Shown here piece after piece: positions 7,059-13,003 of a stretch of 13,004 nucleotides of DNA. How positions within the stretch are numbered: the first letter of the stretch is position 1; each line of letters opens with the position of its first letter. This DNA comes from DASSKO01 sp035690425. GTDB lineage: Bacteria; Actinomycetota; Actinomycetes; Propionibacteriales; Nocardioidaceae. Made by a program: the position numbers and the translations under genes. The notes beneath the pieces are model-generated. The model was not told the DNA's origin, made no database searches, and saw only the letters and a program-made list of their open reading frames with translations. The stretch lies in the NCBI GenBank assembly GCA_035690425.1, contig DASSKO010000168.1, forward strand, positions 1 to 13,004, given 5' to 3'.

Positions 7059-7555
7059 CGCCGTGTCCTAGGGCGCGGCAGAGCCACCGCCCGGGTCAGG
7101 GCGACGCCGACCGTCACCGCGGCCAGCGCCGCCGCGGCCGTGCCGAACAGATACGCCAAGGCCAGCCCGGGATGGCCGGCGACGATCAACGTCTGGGTGT
7201 CCACGGCTGCGGTGGAGAAGGTGGTGTACCCGCCCAGGACGCCCACACCTAGGAACGGCCGGACCAGCCGATGCACGGAGCCCACGTCGACGACGAGCAC
7301 CATCAGCACGCCGATCAACAGGCACCCGGTCGTATTGACGACCCAGATGCCCCACGGGAACGCGCCCGCTGACGTGGGCATCGCCACGTCGATCGCGTAT
7401 CGGCCGGCTGCGCCCAGCATTCCTCCGGCCGCGATCGCCGCCAGCACCTCGATGCCGTGGCGCCGTAGCTCACGCCGCTGTCGGCGACTGCGCAGGTCGA
7501 CATCGGGATCCACCGGCGCCCGATCCTCGAGCGGCCCGCGCTGGTTGTCGTGCAC
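7055..7555 (-). CDS. crcB: Fluoride channel FluC/CrcB, subunit 2, with N-terminal extension
   Basis: A 166-aa FluC homologue. Residues 1-36 are a charged, Arg-rich cytoplasmic extension absent from the shorter partner. The channel part shows GAAGRYAID (48-56), WGIWVVNTTGCLLIG (68-82) with pore Asn74, and GGYTTFSTAAVD (108-119). In the Phe-box the first Phe (F113) is kept and the second is Ala116, the reverse of the partner's substitution. The gene probably forms a heterodimeric fluoride exporter with the downstream gene, which it overlaps by four bases. The start is GTG 7555, preceded by GGAGG at a spacing of about 9. The 61-base upstream gap to the preceding same-strand gene is too short for, and shows no sign of, a fluoride riboswitch. 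Confidence 0.92.
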   Translation of the reverse strand: MHDNQRGPLEDRAPVDPDVDLRSRRQRRELRRHGIEVLAAIAAGGMLGAAGRYAIDVAMPTSAGAFPWGIWVVNTTGCLLIGVLMVLVVDVGSVHRLVRPFLGVGVLGGYTTFSTAAVDTQTLIVAGHPGLALAYLFGTAAAALAAVTVGVALTRAVALPRPRTRR

Positions 7556-7616
7556 GCTGACCTACCTCCGTCGCCGTCTGGTGTCAGCGTAACGCTGCAG
7601 GAGCCGGCGCAGCCGC

Positions 7617-8102
7617 TCAGATCTCGACGGTGGGCGTGATGAACGGTGTCGCCTGCGGGTCGTCGGCCGGGGACAGCACCAGCCGCGTCATGCCCGCGGG
7701 GAGGTCCTCGACGACGAACCGGCCGCGGTCGTCGACCGCGGTGTCACGCGCACCATCGGCGTGGTGGACGGTGACACGCAGTGGCTGGGTGGGCGCCAGC
7801 CACCCGTCGAGGCGGCGCCGCCCCCTGCCGGTGACGCTGACCCGCATCATCACCGTGACCGACGGCCCGCTGAAGGTGATGGTGCTGACATCGGTCACCG
7901 CGCTGCGGACGGCGGCGTCATGTTCGGTCGCGGTGACGAGCCGGAGCAGCTCGAAGTCCATCTCGAGCTGCTCGAGGTCGAGTGCGAACAGCACCCGGTC
8001 GGGCAGGTCGTCCGGCATCGGGTCGGCCCACTGCCACATCCGGCGCAGCTCGACGAACAGCGCGGCGTCCGCGGGCTCGGTGGTCGGGTCGTGCACCGTC
8101 AT
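7617..8102 (-). CDS. 161-aa sigma-factor partner protein with carboxypeptidase-regulatory-like C-terminus
   Basis: Residues 12-57 are an acidic helical region (LRRMWQWADPMPDDLPDRVLFALDLEQLEMDFELLRL). Residues 70-145 are beta-rich and include VSTITFSG, LDGWLAP and GRFVVEDLPAGMTRLVL, which resembles a carboxypeptidase-regulatory/SpaA-like beta sandwich. I recall similar proteins encoded directly after a sigma-70-family gene in actinobacteria, often followed by CHAT or S8 protease genes; their function is undescribed to my knowledge. ATG 8102 overlaps the sigma factor stop (ATGA, 8099-8102) and follows a GAGGGGCGGGG purine tract, implying coupled translation. No membrane span is seen, so it would be a cytoplasmic partner, perhaps an anti-sigma or signal-binding subunit (inference). 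The open frame extends much further upstream, but that part is the shadow of the sigma gene. Confidence 0.75.
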   Translation of the reverse strand: MTVHDPTTEPADAALFVELRRMWQWADPMPDDLPDRVLFALDLEQLEMDFELLRLVTATEHDAAVRSAVTDVSTITFSGPSVTVMMRVSVTGRGRRRLDGWLAPTQPLRVTVHHADGARDTAVDDRGRFVVEDLPAGMTRLVLSPADDPQATPFITPTVEI

Positions 8103-8788
8103 CCCCGCCCCTCGGACATCATCAGCGTGCGAAGCTTGGCCAGGCAACGGCTGCGGGTCGGCCCCACGCTGCCCATCGGCATCTCGAGCCGGGACGCCAG
8201 CGCGGCGTAGTCCGGGCGCTGCTGGAAGGCCACGACGCGCAACAGGTGCTGGCAGCGCGCGTCGAGCTGGCCGACGTGGCCCCAGAGCCGGCGGATACTG
8301 TCCGTCTCGACCACCTCGGTCTCGGGGCTGCGCGACACCGGCAGCGAGACCTCGATCACCGCTTCCTCCGTCGGATAGCTGCGGGTCTGCGCCTGCGCCA
8401 CCCGCCACGCCTCCCGGCGCGCAGTCATGGTCAGCCAGCGAAGCACGGCCTGGTCGTCGCGCACCTGGTCGGACTTGCGGATCAGGGTCAGCCAGGTGTT
8501 CTGTACGACGTCCTCGGCGCTGGTCTGGTCCAGGCCGTAGGAGCGGATCACCTGCCACAGCACGGGCGTCACCCGGCGTACGAGCTCGTCCAGGGCGGCG
8601 CGGTCGCCGTCCTTCCAGGCACGGAAGCATCGACTGGCGTTGCCCCACGGGGTGCCGGCGGCCGTGGCCACCGGCTCACCACCGCCCGCGGTCTCGGGCA
8701 CGTCCTGCTGCCGCGGGATGCCGGTCTCCACATCGCCTCCGATGGTTGGCGTGGTCAGCGTCGTGCGCACCGGCGCGCTCGTTGTCAT
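8099..8788 (-). CDS. Sigma-70 family (ECF-like) RNA polymerase sigma factor
   Basis: A 229-aa protein from ATG 8788. A Thr/Pro/Gly-rich tail (1-48) precedes the sigma-2 region (about 52-127), which includes LDQTSAEDVVQNTWLTLI and LRWLTMTARREAWR. Sigma-4 (about 163-225) has LDARCQHLLRVVAF and the helix-turn-helix ending MGSVGPTRSRCLAKLR, a form typical of the actinobacterial G-S-I-G-P-T-R group. It directs RNA polymerase to a special promoter set. Two starts are plausible. For ATG 8788, a promoter-like CTCCTG ends 5 bases upstream, so the transcript could be leaderless. GTG 8731 has GGAGG 4 bases upstream and gives 210 aa. The open frame continues upstream through the promoter region, which is not coding. 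The gene is coupled to the next one by a 4-base overlap and lies divergent from the 44-aa peptide gene. Confidence 0.88.
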   Translation of the reverse strand: MTTSAPVRTTLTTPTIGGDVETGIPRQQDVPETAGGGEPVATAAGTPWGNASRCFRAWKDGDRAALDELVRRVTPVLWQVIRSYGLDQTSAEDVVQNTWLTLIRKSDQVRDDQAVLRWLTMTARREAWRVAQAQTRSYPTEEAVIEVSLPVSRSPETEVVETDSIRRLWGHVGQLDARCQHLLRVVAFQQRPDYAALASRLEMPMGSVGPTRSRCLAKLRTLMMSEGRG

Positions 8789-8793
8789 GAGCA

Positions 8794-8824
8794 CAGGAGC
8801 AGCGAGTACGCCGATTGATACGTC
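8794..8824 (-). promoter_or_regulatory. Promoter-like module driving the sigma factor gene
   Basis: Read on the minus strand: GACGTATCAATC (8824-8813), 13 bases, then CTCCTG (8799-8794). The same two blocks with the same spacing occur on the plus strand at 8865-8895, facing the other way. The spacing fits -35 and -10 elements of a non-housekeeping sigma factor; a start 6 bases beyond CTCCTG coincides with ATG 8788. Confidence 0.6.
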
Positions 8825-8876
8825 GGGTCGGTCCGCAGACGATACCGAAACAAATATCGAGATTGACGTATCAATC
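8813..8876. repeat. Perfect 12-bp inverted repeat with 40-base spacer
   Basis: GATTGATACGTC (8813-8824) and GACGTATCAATC (8865-8876) are exact reverse complements. The arms lie one in each divergent promoter region. The spacer is AT-richer (gaaacaaatatcgagatt at its right end) than the surrounding DNA. Confidence 0.9.
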
Positions 8877-8895
8877 CTGCTCGCTCCCACTCCTG
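8865..8895 (+). promoter_or_regulatory. Promoter-like module driving the 44-aa peptide gene
   Basis: GACGTATCAATC (8865-8876), 13 bases, CTCCTG (8890-8895): identical blocks and spacing to the module upstream of the sigma factor gene. A start near 8901 would give a leader of about 60 bases before ATG 8962. Confidence 0.6.
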
Positions 8896-8961
8896 ATGTC
8901 GACTCATTCGTTCCAAGCGGCCGATGGTGCAGGCGGCCGACCGAGACTGCTGAGGGAGACC

Positions 8962-9096
8962 ATGAGGGAACACCTTCGCCCCGTCGTCTCGACGGTCGCC
9001 ACGGTGGCCGCGATGGCGCTGCTGCTCGTCGGGCCGGACGTCTCGGCCGACGAGGGCACCGACCCCCAGGTGCCGGTGCGGATGCACGGTCGATGA
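8962..9096 (+). CDS. 44-aa secreted or membrane-anchored peptide
   Basis: Residues 1-6 (MREHLR) are basic, 7-25 are hydrophobic (V-V-S-T-V-A-T-V-A-A-M-A-L-L-L-V) and a PDVSADEG stretch offers a signal-peptidase-type A-x-A-like site near 26-30. This leaves an acidic-to-basic tail of about 15 residues ending QVPVRMHGR. ATG 8962 has GAGGGAG immediately upstream (GGGAG, 3-base spacing). No homologue is recognised. Its promoter-like module matches that of the divergent sigma factor, so it is probably co-regulated with it. It could be a processed signalling peptide, the input sensed by the sigma system, or a small membrane protein; these are inferences. It is followed within 10 bases by a terminator-like hairpin, consistent with a single-gene transcript. 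The same frame is open upstream to 8815, but that part covers the promoter. Confidence 0.65.
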   Translation: MREHLRPVVSTVATVAAMALLLVGPDVSADEGTDPQVPVRMHGR

Positions 9097-9105
9097 GCCA
9101 GATGT

Positions 9106-9128
9106 GCCCCGAGGCTCGGGCTCGGGGC
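9106..9128 (+). terminator. GC-rich hairpin after the peptide gene
   Basis: GCCCCGAG (9106-9113) pairs perfectly with CTCGGGGC (9121-9128) around a 7-base loop, 9 bases after the peptide's stop. There is no U-run, which is common for actinobacterial terminators. Confidence 0.6.
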
Positions 9129-9131
9129 CTT

Positions 9132-9161
9132 AGAGCCTGGATCTGTGGCGGGCCAGGCTCT
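9132..9161. terminator. Second hairpin, probably bidirectional terminator
   Basis: AGAGCCTGG (9132-9140) pairs perfectly with CCAGGCTCT (9153-9161) around a 12-base loop. It sits between the convergent peptide and zincin genes and can serve either strand. Confidence 0.55.
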
Positions 9162-9240
9162 GTGGGAGGGGACCCGATGGGGCGCCGGATACGGGGGTTC
9201 CGGCGTCCCTCGGGGTTTGGCCGCGCTGGTGGCCCAGGGG

Positions 9241-9594
9241 TCACCCGTAGCCCAGCCCGTGCAGACGGTCGTCGTCGATGCCGAAATGGTGCGCGATCTC
9301 GTGCACGACGGTGATGCGCACCTCGTCGACCACCGCTTGCTCACTGGCGCTGGCACGCAACGTGGGATGGCGGAAGATCAGGATGCGGTCCGGCAGCGTT
9401 CCCGCGCCGTACTCGCTGTCCCGCTCGGTCAGCGGCACGCCCTCGTAGAGGCCGAGCAGCTTCGGGTCGTCGGTCGGCGCCTCGTCCTCGACCAGGACCA
9501 CCACGTTGTCCATCAGCCCGGCGAGCTCGGGCGGGATGGTGTCCAGGGCGTCGGACACGAGCTCCTCGAAGCGCTGCCGGGTCATCTCGATCAC
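9241..9594 (-). CDS. Small zincin-like metallopeptidase family protein (DUF1025 type)
   Basis: A 117-aa protein. The N-terminus, TRQRFEELVSDALDTIPPEL, is typical of the actinobacterial minimal zincin family (PF06262-like). It then reads VVVLVEDEAP, LGLYEGVPLTER, PDRILIFRHP and the C-terminal zinc motif HEIAHHFGIDDDRLHGLGYG, in which HExxH supplies two His ligands and the catalytic Glu, with the following Asp/His-rich segment completing the site. The length equals the family norm. These proteins keep a metalloprotease fold, but their substrates are unknown. The start is GTG 9594 (MIEMTRQRF) or ATG 9585; neither has a clear ribosome binding site. Its position next to tRNA-Glu/tRNA-Asp is, as I recall, conserved in actinobacteria. 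Its upstream region overlaps the tRNA promoter. Confidence 0.88.
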   Translation of the reverse strand: MIEMTRQRFEELVSDALDTIPPELAGLMDNVVVLVEDEAPTDDPKLLGLYEGVPLTERDSEYGAGTLPDRILIFRHPTLRASASEQAVVDEVRITVVHEIAHHFGIDDDRLHGLGYG

Positions 9595-9611
9595 TGCGCC
9601 ATTGTGCCGGT

Positions 9612-9641
9612 TTGGAACATGCGCCCGGCACCGCCTATGCT
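9612..9641 (+). promoter_or_regulatory. Housekeeping-type promoter of the tRNA pair
   Basis: TTGGAA (9612-9617) and TATGCT (9636-9641) are 18 bases apart, with an expected start near 9648, about 50 bases before tRNA-Glu. The -10 context GCCTATGCT recurs upstream of the BTAD regulator (10651-10659). Confidence 0.5.
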
Positions 9642-9698
9642 TGCCCGGTCCCCGACGGCACCGAGCCCAGCTCGACCCCGGCCCAGCCGGACGGCCAA

Positions 9699-9771
9699 GC
9701 CCTCATCGTCTAGAGGCCTAGGACGCCGCCCTTTCAAGGCGGTAGCACGGGTTCGAATCCCGTTGGGGGCA
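9699..9771 (+). tRNA. tRNA-Glu (anticodon UUC)
   Basis: A 73-base cloverleaf. The acceptor GCCCTCA (9699-9705) pairs with TGGGGGC (9764-9770) with one G-U pair, and the discriminator is A. The anticodon stem CCGCC/GGCGG closes the loop CTTTCAA with anticodon TTC at 9733-9735. The T-arm contains GGGTTCGAATCCC. CCA is not encoded. Confidence 0.96.
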
Positions 9772-9815
9772 CGCGGCATGGATGCAGTAGGGTTCGTGCG
9801 GCACGGAACGAGCAT

Positions 9816-9889
9816 GGCCCCGTAGCGCAGTTGGTTAGCGCGCCGCCCTGTCACGGCGGAGGCCGCGGGTTCGAGTCCCGTCGGGGTCG
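9816..9889 (+). tRNA. tRNA-Asp (anticodon GUC)
   Basis: A 74-base cloverleaf. The acceptor GGCCCCG (9816-9822) pairs with CGGGGTC (9882-9888) with one G-U pair, and the discriminator is G. The D-loop contains AGTTGGTTAG. The anticodon loop CTGTCAC has GTC at 9850-9852, and the T-arm contains GGGTTCGAGTCCC. It lies 44 bases after tRNA-Glu, probably on one transcript. CCA is not encoded. Confidence 0.96.
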
Positions 9890-9895
9890 CCATCG

Positions 9896-9925
9896 ACGCC
9901 CTGGATCCTCATCGGTCCAGGGCGT
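9896..9925 (+). terminator. Terminator of the tRNA transcript
   Basis: ACGCCCTGGA (9896-9905) pairs perfectly with TCCAGGGCGT (9916-9925) around a 10-base loop, 6 bases after tRNA-Asp. It is followed by a weakly T-containing tail (tcgtgctt). Confidence 0.75.
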
Positions 9926-9996
9926 TCGTGCTTGGGTGGTAGTTCTCACAGACCGGTAATGGAATGCTCAACTAACGTGCGGTGTTCAGGACCGTG

Positions 9997-10608
9997 ATGA
10001 CTACCTCCGCCGCAGCCCCCGCCCTTGCCCTGTCCGCCGACGCCCAGGACCTGCTGTTCCGGCAGGCCCGCACCGCCAACGCGTTCACCGACCAGCCGGT
10101 GAGCGACGAGCAGGTCCAGGCCATCTACGACCTGGTGAAGTACGCGCCGACCGCGATGAACAACCAACCGCTCCGGGTTGCGCTGATCCGCTCGGCCGAG
10201 GCGCGCGAGCGGCTGCTCAAGCACATGGCCGACGGCAACCGTGAGAAGACGGCGTCCGCGCCGCTGGTCGCCGTACTCGCCGCGGACACCGACTTCCACG
10301 ACCACCTCGAGCGGACGTTCCCGCACGTTCCCGGCGCGCGCGATGCCTTCACCGACGACGCGGTGCGCGACCAGACCGCCCGGTTCAACGCGACCCTGCA
10401 GGTGGGCTACTTCCTGCTGGGTGTACGCGCCGCCGGCCTGGCCGCGGGCCCGATGGCCGGCTTCGACGCCCGTGCCCTCGACGAAGACCTGCTGGCGGGT
10501 ACGTCGTGGAAGTCGCTGGTGGTGTGCAACATCGGCCGGCCGGCGGAGAACGCATGGTTCGACCGGCTGCCTCGCCTGGACCATGACGAGGTCGTCACCT
10601 CGCTGTGA
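9997..10608 (+). CDS. Nitroreductase family protein, RutE/HadB (malonic semialdehyde reductase) type
   Basis: A 203-aa FMN-binding oxidoreductase. The sequence LLFRQARTANAFTDQPVSDEQ (about 17-37), DLVKYAPTAMNNQPLR (47-62), a conserved NREKTASAPLVAVLA segment, DFHDHLERTFPH (94-105), GYFLLGVRAAGLAAGPMAGFD and FDRLPRL near the end follow the RutE/HadB subfamily order closely. RutE reduces malonic semialdehyde to 3-hydroxypropionate in pyrimidine breakdown. No other rut gene is present, so the physiological substrate here is open; a general aldehyde or nitro reductase is possible. The frame opens at GTG 9982, but ATG 9997 (MTTSAAAP) follows AGGA at 5 bases and is preferred; GTG 9994 is equally close. 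It is transcribed alone, after the tRNA terminator and 92 bases before the BTAD gene. Confidence 0.88.
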   Translation: MTTSAAAPALALSADAQDLLFRQARTANAFTDQPVSDEQVQAIYDLVKYAPTAMNNQPLRVALIRSAEARERLLKHMADGNREKTASAPLVAVLAADTDFHDHLERTFPHVPGARDAFTDDAVRDQTARFNATLQVGYFLLGVRAAGLAAGPMAGFDARALDEDLLAGTSWKSLVVCNIGRPAENAWFDRLPRLDHDEVVTSL

Positions 10609-10650
10609 CGCGCGACCTTCAGCAGTTGGCGGGACGCGCGGCGTAATCGG

Positions 10651-10659
10651 GCCTATGCT
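10651..10659 (+). promoter_or_regulatory. Possible -10 region of the BTAD regulator
   Basis: GCCTATGCT is identical to the -10 context of the tRNA promoter (9633-9641). No -35 lies at a normal distance (a TTGGCG is 22 bases away), so an activator or an extended -10 would be needed. The expected leader to ATG 10701 is about 35 bases. Confidence 0.3.
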
Positions 10660-10700
10660 GAGAAGCGGGGGCCAGCCATCCAGCAAGGGTTGGCAGCGTC

Positions 10701-11483
10701 ATGACCGAGCCTGTTCGGCACACTCAGTTCCACGGGGGCGAAACCTGGCGGACAGAGCTGATGCTGCTCTCCGGTTTCGAGCTGCGTCACAACGACAGCC
10801 TCGTCGAGCTGCCCCAGACCGCCGAGCGGCTGCTGGCCTTCCTCGCCATCCACGACCGTCCCCTGCAGCGCTCATACGTAGCCGGGTCGCTGTGGCTGGA
10901 CTCCACCGACAGCCGCTCCGCCGGCAGCCTGCGGTCGGCGCTGTGGCGGGTGCACACTGCGGACGAGCACGTGATCGAGACGTCGAGCACTCGGCTGCGC
11001 CTGGCCCCCGACGTACACGTCGACCTGCGCGCGGGCTTGGCGCTGGCCCGGCAGCTGCTCGACCAGGGGCCGGCCGACTTCGACGAGGTCGCCGGCGCCC
11101 AAGCGGTCGTGGCACTGGAGGGCGAGCTGCTTCCGGACTGGTACGGCGACGACTGGCTGGTGCTTCCGCAGGAGCAGTGGCGCCAGCTCAGGCTGCACGC
11201 GCTGGAGGTCCTCGCCGACCGACTCGCACGGCATGGCGCGTATGCGGCCGCCGTCGCGGCCGCGTTGTCGGCAGTGCGAGCCGAGCCGCTGCGGGAGAGC
11301 GCCCACCGTTGCCTGGTCGAGGTGCATCTGGCCGAGGGCAACGTCGGCGAGGCCCTGGACGCCTACCACCGGTTCCGGCGGCTGTTGATGGCCGAGCTCA
11401 GGGTGGAGCCGTCGCCGCGCTTCACCGATCTCATCGTCGGTTTCATCAGCCACCGTGGCGCGGCGCCGCACGCGTCGGCGTGA
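10701..11483 (+). CDS. SARP-like transcriptional regulator with BTAD domain
   Basis: A 260-aa protein. Residues 18-108 resemble an OmpR/SARP winged helix: LMLLSGFELRHNDSLVELPQ, AERLLAFLAIHDRPLQRSYVAGSLW, and SAGSLRSALWRVH as the putative recognition helix, then VDLRAG. Residues 115-255 are the helical bacterial transcriptional activation domain: LEGELLPDWYGDDWL, an R-x-x-x-L-H-A-L-E-V-L-A-D-R-L helix, AAVAAALSAVRAEPLRESAHRCLVEVHLAEGNVGEALDAYHRF and a final RVEPSPRF. Such proteins activate nearby biosynthetic or accessory gene clusters by binding direct repeats. No sensor, STAND ATPase or TPR tail is attached, so it is of minimal SARP size. ATG 10701 has only a distant AAGGG; ATG 10761 is a shorter alternative. 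The natural target is unknown; the small gene after it and the convergent DUF6519 gene are candidates. Confidence 0.85.
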   Translation: MTEPVRHTQFHGGETWRTELMLLSGFELRHNDSLVELPQTAERLLAFLAIHDRPLQRSYVAGSLWLDSTDSRSAGSLRSALWRVHTADEHVIETSSTRLRLAPDVHVDLRAGLALARQLLDQGPADFDEVAGAQAVVALEGELLPDWYGDDWLVLPQEQWRQLRLHALEVLADRLARHGAYAAAVAAALSAVRAEPLRESAHRCLVEVHLAEGNVGEALDAYHRFRRLLMAELRVEPSPRFTDLIVGFISHRGAAPHASA

Positions 11484-11494
11484 CGTCGGCGTGA
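11473..11494. repeat. 11-bp tandem duplication across the regulator's stop codon
   Basis: CGTCGGCGTGA occurs at 11473-11483 and again at 11484-11494 without a gap. The first copy carries the TGA that ends the BTAD gene. The unit is not a multiple of three, so the second TGA lies in another frame. Confidence 0.85.
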
Positions 11495-11518
11495 CGGCCC
11501 GCCGGTAAGACTGGGCGG

Positions 11519-11719
11519 GTGACGCCTGCCCACCGGGGGAACGTCGACACGGCCGCGCTGCTGGTGGTCCGGGTATGGCGAGACGCGGGCCAGTTCCGCG
11601 CCCGCCTCACCTCGGTGGCCGATGTGGAGCATGGCGTGCCGCTCGAGATGACCACCGCCTCCCCCGACGAGCTCGAGCGGTGCGTCGAAGCGTGGCTTTT
11701 CGACGTACGCCATCCGTGA
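11519..11719 (+). CDS. Small uncharacterised actinobacterial protein, 66 aa
   Basis: Begins at GTG 11519, 35 bases after the BTAD regulator. The sequence ALLVVRVWRDAGQFRARLTSV (14-34) followed by an acidic loop and DELERCVEAWLFDV (50-63) suggests a beta-hairpin and a C-terminal amphipathic helix. The R-V-W-R-x-x-x-x-F-R-A-R-L pattern recalls short hypothetical proteins frequent in actinobacteria, with no known function. G/C third-position bias supports coding. The ribosome binding site is poor (GGGCGG immediately before the start). It may be co-transcribed with the regulator. It ends 15 bases before the stop of the convergent DUF6519-like gene. Confidence 0.6.
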   Translation: MTPAHRGNVDTAALLVVRVWRDAGQFRARLTSVADVEHGVPLEMTTASPDELERCVEAWLFDVRHP

Positions 11720-11734
11720 GCCGCGCCTCTCCGC

Positions 11735-13003
11735 TCAGGCCGGACGGGCCATCGGCGTGATCACGTAGCGGTAGGTCTGCAGCAGCTTGACCTCTGCCCC
11801 GGCGACCAGGACGCGGGCCAGCGGAGCGACATGGTGCTCCACACCACGCGGCGGTCTCGGCTCCGGCTGGCCGGGCTCCCCCGGCCACTCCACGTCAGCG
11901 GTGGCCGTCCGCGCGGGAATCTGCCAGTAGTCGCCGGCCAGGTAGTACGCGCCGGACGGCTCGAACCGGATCTGCACGCCGTCCTCCAGGTCCAGCCAGG
12001 TGTCCTCCTCGACGGGCAGCGCACCGTGGTCCCATCGACGCAGGATCGGATGCCGGTTCTCGTCGATGCCGGGCAGGCTTCCGCTCAGGCTGACCGTGCG
12101 CTGCACCGGGTCGATGCCGAGCACCTGCACGAGCTCGCCCACGTAGGGCTCGAGATCGGCGTCGTCGTCGACGACCTCGACCCAGTCGCCGGCGTGCACG
12201 CCGAGTCGGTCGTCGGGACCGACGCTCTGCACCGTCACGGCATGGTCGTGGACCCCGGTGACGGCGAGCGCGACCGACGCGTTGTCCCGCGACCAGACGA
12301 AAGTCGCGGTGCCCAGGTCGCCGCCCTGGTGGATCTGCACCCGGTAGAGCTGGTTCTCCGGGCCGCGGTAGCCGGAGTCGGCGTCGACGTCGCACTGCCC
12401 ATCGGACGGCTCGGGCTGCACCGCGCGGGCGCCGAGCCGGCCGGAGGAGAGCGCCGGGCGAACCCGGTCCAAGAAGCCGCTGGGGTCCGCGGGGTCGAAA
12501 CCGTCGTAGTCGTCGACGTCGACCACGCGCACCTGCCACACGACCTGCAGCCGGGCGGCCGTGTCCGCGCCCTTGAGCGCAGGCTCCAGGATGTGGTCGT
12601 CCTGCAGCGCGGTGAGCTCCTGCTCCCACACGTCGAGGTAGACCAGATAGGTCTTGCCGTCCTGCAGGGCACCCTCGGCGGGGCGGTGGTGTGGCTGGTG
12701 CGTGAACGGGACCGCCTCCGGCTCGCTGTTCTCCGCCAGGACGCCATCCACGTAGTAGTGGCCCGGGCCGATCGTGAAGTCGCGGATCGCAGTCTCGCCG
12801 CTGGTTGCCGGTTGGATATCGAAGCCGGCGCCCGGTCCCCCGTGTGGCCCGATGACGTCGGCCGCGAGCGCTCGCAGATAGTGGGTCAGGAGGTCGCGTT
12901 GCTCGTTCCAGTCCGCGTCGAGCTGCACCCGGCCCTGCTGCATCAGCACCCCGCTGAAGTGCCTCGCCGCGTCGAAGGTGTCGCGGGAGTAGTCGCCTGC
13001 CAT
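11735..13003 (-). CDS. DUF6519-like protein of phage-tail-like/contractile-system loci
   Basis: A 422-aa protein, complete: ATG at 13003-13001, with only one base of window beyond it, so its ribosome binding site is not visible. The N-terminus MAGDYSRDTFDAARHFSGVL followed by MQQGRVQLDADWNEQ (21-35) is the hallmark I associate with DUF6519 proteins, encoded in clusters with phage-tail-like baseplate and spike genes and in some extracellular contractile injection systems. Further on it is beta-rich: YLVYLDVWEQELT (118-130), QLYRVQIHQGGD (220-231), FVWSRDNASVALAV, GDWVEVVDDDADLEP, QVLGIDPVQRTVSLSG, RRWDHG and a closing GAYYLAGDYWQIPARTATADVEWP. A structural or surface-display role is plausible, but no function is established. 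No tail genes lie inside the window on this side; the rest of such a cluster would be beyond 13004. Confidence 0.75.
   Translation of the reverse strand: MAGDYSRDTFDAARHFSGVLMQQGRVQLDADWNEQRDLLTHYLRALAADVIGPHGGPGAGFDIQPATSGETAIRDFTIGPGHYYVDGVLAENSEPEAVPFTHQPHHRPAEGALQDGKTYLVYLDVWEQELTALQDDHILEPALKGADTAARLQVVWQVRVVDVDDYDGFDPADPSGFLDRVRPALSSGRLGARAVQPEPSDGQCDVDADSGYRGPENQLYRVQIHQGGDLGTATFVWSRDNASVALAVTGVHDHAVTVQSVGPDDRLGVHAGDWVEVVDDDADLEPYVGELVQVLGIDPVQRTVSLSGSLPGIDENRHPILRRWDHGALPVEEDTWLDLEDGVQIRFEPSGAYYLAGDYWQIPARTATADVEWPGEPGQPEPRPPRGVEHHVAPLARVLVAGAEVKLLQTYRYVITPMARPA

Noticed and set aside
7556..7616. Possible fluoride riboswitch upstream of the fluC pair
   Set aside because: Only 61 bases are available and the conserved fluoride-aptamer sequence blocks are not seen on the minus strand.
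7630..8818. Long plus-strand frames (7630-8790, 7982-8818) over the sigma factor and partner
   Set aside because: Arg/Ser/Ala-rich shadows; the minus frames show sigma-2 and sigma-4 motifs and a coupled ATGA overlap.
9940..9974. TAGTT...AACTA dyad upstream of the nitroreductase, possible repressor operator
   Set aside because: The arms are only 5 bases with a 25-base spacer; such a match is expected by chance.
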